Source: Anaerolineae bacterium
GTDB taxonomy: Bacteria > Chloroflexota > Anaerolineae > JADYZS01
Assembly (NCBI GenBank): GCA_020853075.1
Contig: JADYZS010000530.1
Location: forward strand, 1 to 11,483
DNA length: 11,483 bases
Reading direction: 5' to 3'
Made by a program: the position numbers and the translations under genes. Within the stretch, counting starts at the first letter, position 1; each line of letters opens with the position of its first letter. Of this stretch, positions 1 through 5,203 are shown in pieces. Below the pieces are notes generated by a model that was not told where the DNA came from, did no database searches, and saw only the letters and a program-made list of their open reading frames with translations.

Positions 1-2
1 CC

Positions 3-221
3 CTCACCCTCTACCGGCGAGAGTGGCCGCTGCGGGCTAAGCGAGTGGACGTGAAAGGCACGACCGCGCCGGAAGGTGCCGGCGCGGTCGTGTGGTACGT
101 CAGTTACGCGGACTTTCCCTCGGCCAGCGTAGTGGGCTACCGGGAAACAGAGCGCACCCGCATCGGCCCCTACTGGATCTGGGTCAGCCGCCTGGAACGC
201 AGCGAAGAGGCAGCGCCGTAG
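3..221 (+). CDS. C-terminal fragment of an unidentified protein
   Basis: An open frame enters from the left edge and ends at the TAG at 219-221, giving the last 72 residues of a protein whose start lies outside the window. The fragment is rich in Trp and Tyr (VVWYVSYADFPSASVVGYR, then RIGPYWIWVSRLER) and ends in an acidic tail, EEAAP. No catalytic motif or membrane segment is visible, so I cannot name a family. Given the glycosyltransferases that follow, the tail of a large membrane glycosyltransferase is one possibility, but this is a guess from context. Codon use resembles the genes downstream, which supports it being real coding sequence. A perfect 14-bp inverted repeat (59-92) lies inside it. 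Confidence 0.6.
   Translation, partial: LTLYRREWPLRAKRVDVKGTTAPEGAGAVVWYVSYADFPSASVVGYRETERTRIGPYWIWVSRLERSEEAAP
59..92. repeat. Perfect 14-bp inverted repeat within coding sequence
   Basis: Bases 59-72 and 79-92 are exact reverse complements separated by the six bases aaggtg. The stem is almost all G and C. It sits inside the reading frame of the upstream partial gene and encodes roughly TTAPEGAGAVV. It could be a palindromic element absorbed into the frame or a chance product of high GC content. Confidence 0.6.
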
Positions 222-452
222 CGTTTAGCCAACAGGTTAGCCATCATGAAGTGGCTTCCCCACCCCTCATAGAAATGTCATACTGAGGAGCGGAGCGACG
301 AAGTATCTCGGACGTGGGCTGGACGATGGCTCCCTATCGCCCGCCATATTTATACCATACTTATCATAAATTTGCACCTTACAATTTGGTGACAATTTTC
401 TTCGCAGCCGCATTTGTCCGCCCCCTGCGGCTCATATCAGGAAAAACCGGCC
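222..452. other. Spacer with dispersed repeat-like element and AT-rich island
   Basis: No convincing gene is seen between the end of the upstream fragment and the glycosyltransferase promoter. The spacer holds a repeat-like element (276-310) and then, at about 346-402, an island far richer in A and T than anything else in the window. Inside the island, 368-378 (aaatttgcacc) and 388-398 (ggtgacaattt) form an imperfect inverted repeat, 9 of 11 positions matching around a 9-base centre. The heptamer acaattt also occurs twice, 11 bases apart. The geometry would suit a dimeric regulator site upstream of the promoter at 453-481, but no regulator can be named. Confidence 0.5.
276..310. repeat. Candidate dispersed intergenic repeat unit
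   Basis: The segment begins tgtcatactgaggagcgg and ends cgacgaagtatctcg. This closely resembles a short noncoding repeat (core TGTCAT-CTGAG...GCGAAG-ATCTCG) that I recall from intergenic regions of many bacterial genomes and metagenome bins, including Chloroflexota. Only one copy is present here, so its repetitive nature is inferred from recall and cannot be shown from this window. It is not part of any convincing gene. Confidence 0.45.
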
Positions 453-481
453 TTGCGTTCCCTCCTCTCCTGTCATATAAT
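453..481 (+). promoter_or_regulatory. Sigma70-type promoter for the glycosyltransferase cluster
   Basis: A TTGCGT -35 box (453-458) and a perfect TATAAT -10 box (476-481) are separated by the optimal 17 bases. Transcription would start near 488, leaving a 5' leader of about 27 nt before the GTG at 515. The promoter lies inside the longest open frame (from ATG 314), which argues that translation begins downstream of it. The AT-rich island at 346-402 lies 50-110 bases upstream. Confidence 0.7.
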
Positions 482-514
482 GGCAGCAGCCTTCGGCGAA
501 GGGGTGTGCTTGTT

Positions 515-1489
515 GTGTCAGAGGTCGTCTCGGCCCTCATCGTCAACTGGAACGGCGGCGCGCACCTGGCGACCTGTCTGGAATCGCTGGCCGGACAGAC
601 CTATACTTCCCTGGAGGTCGTGGTCATTGACAATGCTTCCACCGACGGCTCCACCGACGACGTAACAACTCGCTTCCCGGACGTGCGCCTGGTGTGTAAT
701 CGGGCCAACGTGGGCCTGTGCGCCGCGCTCAACCAGGGCCTGGCGCTCACGGCGGGCTCCTACGTCCTGGCGTTGAACCCCGATGTTTGCCTGACGTCCA
801 ACTTCCTGACCGAATTGGTAAGGGGGCTGGAAGCGGAAGGCGCGGGCTCGGCCACGGGCAAATTGTTGCGGCCCGCGACGGGAGATGATGGCAGGAGCCT
901 CATTGACTCTACCGGCCTGCTCTTGAATCGCTGGCGGCGGCCCGCGGATCGGGGCCGCGACGAGGAAGACAAGGGGCAGTACGACGCGCCGGGCGAGGTC
1001 TTCGGCGCGTGCGGCGCGGCCGCGCTGCACAGGCGGGCGATGCTGGCGGACATCGCCGTGGGAGGGCGTGCCTGGGATGAGGGTCTCTTTGCCTATTACG
1101 ACGACGTGGACATTGCCTGGCGGGCGCGGTTGCGGGGCTGGCGCTGCGTCTATGTTCCCTCTGCGGTAGCCTACCATGACCGCGCCGGGTCAGAGACGCT
1201 GCGCAAGCGGGCACGCGCGCCGGGACGGCCACGCGACCAGGCCCTGGCTATCGCCAACCGCTACCGGCTGATGATCAAGAATGAATCATGGGCTACTCTC
1301 TTGCCCGACTTCCCCTTCATCATCGCCAGCGACCTGCCCCGCTGGCTCTATTTGACGCTGCGCGCGCCGCGGCTGTGGGCGTGGGCATCCCTCTTCTGGC
1401 GCGGTCTGCCGGAGGCGCGGGCCGCACGGCGGGAGATACAGGCGAGACGAAGAACATCCTGGAGCGGCCTGCGCCGTTGGTTCAGGTGA
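515..1489 (+). CDS. Family 2 glycosyltransferase (rhamnosyltransferase-like)
   Basis: A predicted inverting GT-A enzyme of 324 residues that would transfer a sugar from a nucleotide donor to a growing surface glycan at the cytoplasmic face of the membrane. It opens with the family signature ALIVNWNGG (about residues 7-15), followed by VVVIDNASTDGSTDD (about 35-49), the metal and nucleotide-site motif NPDV (about 88-91), and the acceptor-side GLFAYYDDVDIAWR (about 191-204), the equivalent of the ED-type motif in WbbL/rhamnosyltransferase relatives. The basic, aromatic C-terminus may lie against the membrane. The frame is open back to an ATG at 314, but I chose GTG 515: homology begins there, gaagggg lies about ten bases upstream, and a consensus promoter sits at 453-481. 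Its stop overlaps the next gene's start (GTGA). Donor and acceptor cannot be read from the sequence. Confidence 0.88.
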   Translation: MSEVVSALIVNWNGGAHLATCLESLAGQTYTSLEVVVIDNASTDGSTDDVTTRFPDVRLVCNRANVGLCAALNQGLALTAGSYVLALNPDVCLTSNFLTELVRGLEAEGAGSATGKLLRPATGDDGRSLIDSTGLLLNRWRRPADRGRDEEDKGQYDAPGEVFGACGAAALHRRAMLADIAVGGRAWDEGLFAYYDDVDIAWRARLRGWRCVYVPSAVAYHDRAGSETLRKRARAPGRPRDQALAIANRYRLMIKNESWATLLPDFPFIIASDLPRWLYLTLRAPRLWAWASLFWRGLPEARAARREIQARRRTSWSGLRRWFR

Positions 1490-2628
1490 GGCATCTTTCC
1501 CTTGTCTTCTACGAGCCGGAGCCGGGTGGGCAGTCCGAGCACGTGCAGGCTTTGATACGCGGCCTGCCACCGGGGCGGTTCCGGGTGACGGTAGCCTGCG
1601 GGCCGGTGCGCCCCGCCTGGCTGAACGGCGTGAAGGCGGCGGGCGCAGAGGTAGCAGACCTGCGGCTAGGTAAATGGGGCGGCCCGGTGCAGATTGTGCA
1701 CCTGGCCCGCTGGTTCAGGGCACAGCGGCCCGATCTGGTGCACCTGCACGGGCAATTCGCAGGCGGGTGGGGCCGCGTCGCGGCCAGGCTCGCCCGCGCG
1801 CCCTGCTTGGTCTATACGCCTCACGCAACGGAAATTCGCTCGCGTCTGTTGCGCCCTTTCTATGCTTTGAGCGAGAAGGGGTTGGCCCGCTTCTGCGACG
1901 CGGTGATTTACGTGAGCGAGGCAAACCGCGCGGCGGCACTGGCCCAGGGCTGGGCACAACCCGGCCAGGCCGTGGTGATTCCCAACGGCGTGGACGTGGC
2001 CGGCCTGCGTCACATCGCAGGCGCGGGCGGCGACCCACGTCCCGGCCTGGGGCTTAAGCCGGGGATTCCTTTGGTGCTCCAGGGGGGGCGGTTGCACCCG
2101 CAGAAGGGGCCGGATGTCCTTCTGGCTGCCGCGCGGCAGGTCATCTTACGTAAGCCGGAGACGGTTTTCCTGCTAGCGGGGGATGGCCCCCAGCGCGCGG
2201 CATTAGAGCGAGAAATTGGTGCTTTGGGGCTAGGCGCGCACGTCCGCATCCTGGGCCGGCGGGCGGATGTGCCCGCGCTAATGGCTGCCAGCGACGTGGT
2301 CGCCCTGGCCTCCCGTTGGGAGGGGTTGCCCTACGCCTTGCTAGAAGCGATGGCGTTGGCGCGGCCTTGCGTGGCGACGACAGTAGGCGGCTGTCCCGAG
2401 GCGATAGAGTCCGGCGAGAGTGGCCTTCTCGTCCCGCCGGAAGACCCCGGCGCGTTGGCCGCGGCCATCCTGGCCCTCCTGTCGGACAGGGAGCGGGGCC
2501 GCGCCCTGGGTCAGGCTGCTGCGCAGCGAGTAGAGGAGCGATTCAGCGTGCAGCGCACCGTGGCCGAGACCGTCGCTCTCTACGAAAGGCTGCTGGCCGC
2601 CGGAGGCTCTGCGCACAGCGTAGGATGA
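1486..2628 (+). CDS. Family 4 (GT-B) glycosyltransferase
   Basis: A predicted retaining glycosyltransferase of 380 residues, the normal length for GT4. The N-terminal acceptor domain has the glycine-rich loop EPGGQSEHV (about residues 12-20) and DLVHLHG (about 83-89). The C-terminal donor domain has IPNGVD (165-170), GGRLHPQKG (about 200-208), LLAGDG, and a complete E-x7-E motif, EGLPYALLE (279-287), followed by the nucleotide-site run GGCPEAIESGESGLLVPP. The open frame reaches back to ATG 1288, deep inside the preceding gene, but family similarity starts at the GTG at 1486, which overlaps the previous TGA as GTGA and implies translational coupling. No strong Shine-Dalgarno sequence precedes it, which fits coupling. 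The product would act with the preceding GT2 enzyme on the same glycan; the sugar is unknown. Confidence 0.88.
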   Translation: MRHLSLVFYEPEPGGQSEHVQALIRGLPPGRFRVTVACGPVRPAWLNGVKAAGAEVADLRLGKWGGPVQIVHLARWFRAQRPDLVHLHGQFAGGWGRVAARLARAPCLVYTPHATEIRSRLLRPFYALSEKGLARFCDAVIYVSEANRAAALAQGWAQPGQAVVIPNGVDVAGLRHIAGAGGDPRPGLGLKPGIPLVLQGGRLHPQKGPDVLLAAARQVILRKPETVFLLAGDGPQRAALEREIGALGLGAHVRILGRRADVPALMAASDVVALASRWEGLPYALLEAMALARPCVATTVGGCPEAIESGESGLLVPPEDPGALAAAILALLSDRERGRALGQAAAQRVEERFSVQRTVAETVALYERLLAAGGSAHSVG

Positions 2629-2655
2629 GGCCGCAGGGGACGCGGAACTGTGAGA

Positions 2656-2707
2656 GGCCCCCACCCTAACCCTCCCCCGCAAGCGGGGGAGGGGTAGGGT
2701 GGGGGCC
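2656..2707. repeat. 25-bp near-perfect palindrome between the two GT4 genes
   Basis: Arms 2656-2680 and 2683-2707 are reverse complements at 24 of 25 positions (the exception is 2669/2694) around a two-base centre. The left arm is C-rich (ggcccccaccctaaccc...) and the right arm G-rich (...gcgggggaggggtagg). It fills about half of the 101-base gap between two genes that otherwise look like one operon. No T-run follows, so it is not a classical intrinsic terminator. The composition resembles palindromic dispersed repeats (REP-like) that I recall from many GC-rich bacterial genomes. As RNA it would form an exceptionally stable hairpin that could protect or partly terminate the upstream transcript. 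Confidence 0.75.
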
Positions 2708-2729
2708 CGGACCTGGAAACGATGCTACC

Positions 2730-3872
2730 ATGCGCGTGCTGCAAGTGGTGGAGGCGACGACTGCCGGGGTCAAGACCCACGTGCTGAGCCTGGTGCGCCA
2801 CCTGGACCGCCGTCGCTTTGACCTGGCTGTGGCCTGCCCGCCCGTGCGCCTCCCGGCCTATGGCGACGTCTCTTTCGTATCCGAGGTGCAGCAGGCGGGC
2901 GTGCCGGTGATACCGATTCCTGTGCGGCGCGCCTTGCACCCGGCGAGCGACCTGGCCGCGGCCTGGCGATTGGCAAAGGTGCTTCGCCGCGAGGCGTTTG
3001 ACCTGGTGCATCTGCACAGCAGCAAGGCCGGGCTCATCGGGCGGTTAGCGGTGGTTCTCTCGCGGCGGCGCGTGCCGGTCATCTACACGCCCAATGCCTT
3101 CGCGTTCCAGGGACGGCACGGCCTGAGCCGCCGCTTCTATGCCGCTGCTGAGCGTTTCCTGGGCCGCTGGACGAGCGCGCTGGTGTGCGTATCCCCCGGC
3201 GAGCGAGACGTCGCCCTGGCCGCGCTGCTCGTTCCACCCGCGCGTCTGGTGCTCATAGAGAACGCGGCGGCGACGCGCGCGGCGCGCACGCCAGAGGAGA
3301 TCGCCGCCGCCCGGCAGTCGTTAGCCTTGCCGCCCGATGCGCCTGTGGTCGGCAGCGTAGGCCGCCTGTCGGCGCAAAAAGGCCATCGCTATCTGATAGA
3401 AGCCGCGCCCGTCATCCTGGCCCGCGTCCCTCAGGCGCGCCTCGTCCTGGTGGGCGACGGCGAATTGCGGCCCACGCTGGAACAACAAGCTGCGAGCCTG
3501 GGGCTGGCCGGCCGCGTTCTCTTCGCCGGTTATCGCCCCCACGCCGCCGCCCTCATACCGGCCTTTGACTGCCTGGCTCTTCCTTCGTTGTGGGAGGGGC
3601 TCTCTTTCGTGCTGTTGGATGCATTGGCCGCCGGGGTTCCCGCCGTCGTCACCCGCATCCCCGGTACGGAGATGATCGCCGATGGTGAGACGGCGTTGAT
3701 CGTGCCGCCTTGCGATGCGGGCGCGCTGGCCGCGGCCATCGCGCGCCTGCTGACCGACCAGGCCCTGGCCGCGCGCCTGGGCGAGGCGGGGCGCGCGCTC
3801 GTCGTCTCTCGCTATGACCTGGCGCAGCAGGTGCGCAAGGTGGAGCAGTTGTATGAGATGGTCACATCCTAA
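2730..3872 (+). CDS. Family 4 (GT-B) glycosyltransferase, E-x7-D variant
   Basis: A second predicted GT4 sugar transferase, also 380 residues, starting at ATG 2730 directly at the family's N-terminus (MRVLQVVEATTAGVKTHV, the acceptor-domain opening). FDLVHLHSSKAGLIGRL lies near residues 90-106, IYTPNAF near 119-124 and SVGRLSAQKGHRYLIEA near 209-225. The donor site has LVGDGELR and WEGLSFVLLDALAAG. The usual E-x7-E pair reads E289 and D297, so the second acidic residue is a conservative aspartate. The fold resembles capsule and exopolysaccharide transferases that take undecaprenyl-linked acceptors, but the sugar is not predictable. The ribosome site is weak (ctggaaa about 11 bases upstream). 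The next gene starts 20 bases after its TAA, so the two are very likely cotranscribed. A 25-bp palindrome separates it from the upstream GT4 gene. Confidence 0.88.
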   Translation: MRVLQVVEATTAGVKTHVLSLVRHLDRRRFDLAVACPPVRLPAYGDVSFVSEVQQAGVPVIPIPVRRALHPASDLAAAWRLAKVLRREAFDLVHLHSSKAGLIGRLAVVLSRRRVPVIYTPNAFAFQGRHGLSRRFYAAAERFLGRWTSALVCVSPGERDVALAALLVPPARLVLIENAAATRAARTPEEIAAARQSLALPPDAPVVGSVGRLSAQKGHRYLIEAAPVILARVPQARLVLVGDGELRPTLEQQAASLGLAGRVLFAGYRPHAAALIPAFDCLALPSLWEGLSFVLLDALAAGVPAVVTRIPGTEMIADGETALIVPPCDAGALAAAIARLLTDQALAARLGEAGRALVVSRYDLAQQVRKVEQLYEMVTS

Positions 3873-3892
3873 TCACAACAGGAATTTACATC

Positions 3893-4981
3893 ATGGATAG
3901 CACACAACTAACGAAAGAAATCGCAAACCTCGGCGCGCTGGTGGATGCCTTGCCCGCGTTGGACGCCGCCCGCCTGCGCGCGCTCTTTCACATCAGCACC
4001 AGCACGGGCGTGGTGGACCCGCCGCCGGAGATGCACGACTGGATACGCGGCTTCTTCGGCTCGCTGGAAGCAACCTTGCAGCAGACCATCGTCAAAGTGA
4101 CCAACCTGTGGACGTTGGAAGGCGCGCTCTTCAACGGGCTGCGGGCCCGCCGCCCGATGGAGGCGAAGGTCAGCGGCGACCTGGAGACAGAGATACGCTC
4201 CAAACTCAAAGGCCCCTTCTTCACCCCTCTCACTGGCACACCCGCCGATTCCTTTGGCCGCGTGCGCGGCAAGCATTGCCTCACCGCAAGCAACATCGCC
4301 AAATATGACGGCTACCACGGCGTCATCGTCTTTGATGAGCCTTATCCCCTCACCTTTGATGCCGAGGCCGTGGCCGACTACCTGGACACCGCCCTGGAAT
4401 GGGCCCGCCGCGCCCACGCCGAAGACCCGGCAGCCCGCTACTTCTTCTTCATGTGGAACTGCCTTTGGAAAGCGGGCGCGTCCATTCTCCACGGCCACGC
4501 GCAGACGACGATGACGCGCGACCTGCACTACGCCCGCGTGGAGGCGTGGCGGCGCGCTGGTGTCAACTATCGCATGACCCACGGACGCAATTACTTCCAG
4601 GATTTGTACGAAGCGCACCGCTCGCTGGGCCTGACCCTGGAGTGGGGCAAGACACGCGTGGTCAGTTCCCTGACGCCCATCAAGGAGAAAGAGGTTCTCC
4701 TCATTTCTGATGCGTTGGACGACGACCTGAAGCAATCGTTGTATCGCGTCCTGCGTTGCCACATTGACAGGCTCGGCGTCCGCAGTTTCAACGTCGCCCT
4801 CTACCTGCCGCCCATCGCGCCCGCGCCGGAGGATTGGAGCGGCTTCCCCGCCATCCTGCGCATCGTGGACCGGGGCGACCCGCTGAACCGCACGGCAGAT
4901 GTCGGCGCGATGGAACTGTACGCGGCCAGCGTTATCTCCAACGACCCCTTCCGCGTCGTGGAGGCGTTGGCGGCGGCGTGA
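3893..4981 (+). CDS. GalT/HIT-superfamily nucleotidyltransferase-like protein
   Basis: A 362-residue protein of the histidine-triad superfamily, closest by eye to galactose-1-phosphate uridylyltransferase (GalT). The diagnostic site is H200-G-H202-A-Q204 in SILHGHAQTT, matching the HPHxQ site of GalT, where the second histidine is the nucleophile that carries the uridylyl group. Upstream, MWNCLWKAGAS (about 187-197) occupies the place of the GalT segment FENKGAAMGCS, and GYHGVIVFDEPYPLTF (about 140-155) matches the first half of the fold. The equivalents of the zinc ligands of E. coli GalT are not obvious. An Ap4A phosphorylase-like or other nucleotide-sugar phosphorylase activity is therefore possible, and I cannot set the substrate. 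The start at ATG 3893 has cagga nine bases upstream. It follows the GT4 gene by 20 bases, which suggests a role in sugar-nucleotide supply for that pathway. Confidence 0.75.
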   Translation: MDSTQLTKEIANLGALVDALPALDAARLRALFHISTSTGVVDPPPEMHDWIRGFFGSLEATLQQTIVKVTNLWTLEGALFNGLRARRPMEAKVSGDLETEIRSKLKGPFFTPLTGTPADSFGRVRGKHCLTASNIAKYDGYHGVIVFDEPYPLTFDAEAVADYLDTALEWARRAHAEDPAARYFFFMWNCLWKAGASILHGHAQTTMTRDLHYARVEAWRRAGVNYRMTHGRNYFQDLYEAHRSLGLTLEWGKTRVVSSLTPIKEKEVLLISDALDDDLKQSLYRVLRCHIDRLGVRSFNVALYLPPIAPAPEDWSGFPAILRIVDRGDPLNRTADVGAMELYAASVISNDPFRVVEALAAA

Positions 4982-5055
4982 CGGAGGCCGTGCTCACCCT
5001 GAGATTGTGCATATTCTAACAAAAAAGACATGGGGGCGCAAAGAAGCATAGGATC

Positions 5056-5084
5056 TTGACAAGGTTGTGTTTTTGCGTTATATT
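5056..5084 (+). promoter_or_regulatory. Near-consensus sigma70-type promoter for the secreted protein
   Basis: A perfect TTGACA (5056-5061) and TATATT (5079-5084) are separated by 17 bases, in an AT-rich patch of an otherwise GC-rich region. Transcription should begin near 5091, giving a leader of about 110 nt. This is the best match to consensus in the window and separates the secreted-protein gene from the glycosyltransferase cluster. Confidence 0.78.
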
Positions 5085-5141
5085 ATACTCCCTTGCAGGG
5101 CAGACGCCCAGAACAAACCAATAAAACCATCCCTGGTGAAG

Positions 5142-5167
5142 CCTGGCCCCTTCCGCCCCCAGGGGCC
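5142..5167 (+). promoter_or_regulatory. Leader hairpin with two alternative pairings
   Basis: In the leader of the secreted-protein mRNA, ggcccc (5145-5150) can pair with ggggcc (5162-5167), and alternatively cctgg (5142-5146) with ccagg (5159-5163). The two pairings share bases and exclude each other. Neither reaches the Shine-Dalgarno sequence, and there is no T-run. No known riboswitch is recognised; a role in mRNA stability is as likely as regulation. Confidence 0.35.
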
Positions 5168-5190
5168 TATCGGTCGGATTGAGGAGAGCA

Positions 5191-5198
5191 AAGGAGGT
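5191..5198 (+). promoter_or_regulatory. Ideal Shine-Dalgarno sequence
   Basis: AAGGAGGT lies five bases before ATG 5204. It is fully complementary to the usual 16S rRNA 3' end and much stronger than the sites of the neighbouring genes, and it fixes the start codon. With the near-consensus promoter it predicts high expression. Confidence 0.85.
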
Positions 5199-5203
5199 CT
5201 GCC

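Noticed and set aside
92..286. Short + strand open frame of 64 codons
   Set aside because: It overlaps the upstream partial gene in another frame and runs into the repeat-like element; composition is Arg/Pro-rich with no ribosome site.
314..514. N-terminal extension of the GT2 gene from ATG 314
   Set aside because: The promoter with a perfect TATAAT lies inside this stretch, its composition is AT-rich and noncoding, and family similarity starts at 515.
518..1177. Antisense open frame opposite the GT2 gene
   Set aside because: The GT2 motifs on the + strand are clear; the antisense product shows no domain and has no ribosome site of its own.
1288..1485. N-terminal extension of the first GT4 gene from ATG 1288
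   Set aside because: It lies inside the GT2 coding sequence in another frame, and the encoded residues have no GT4 similarity. The GTG at 1486 gives the normal family length and a coupled GTGA overlap.
2656..2707. Palindrome read as an intrinsic terminator of the first GT4 transcript
   Set aside because: There is no T-run on either side and the downstream gene has no visible promoter of its own, so a repeat element or RNA-stability role is preferred, though partial termination is not excluded.
3908..4762. Antisense open frame opposite the GalT-like gene
   Set aside because: Shadow of a GC-rich coding region; its product has biased composition and no motif.
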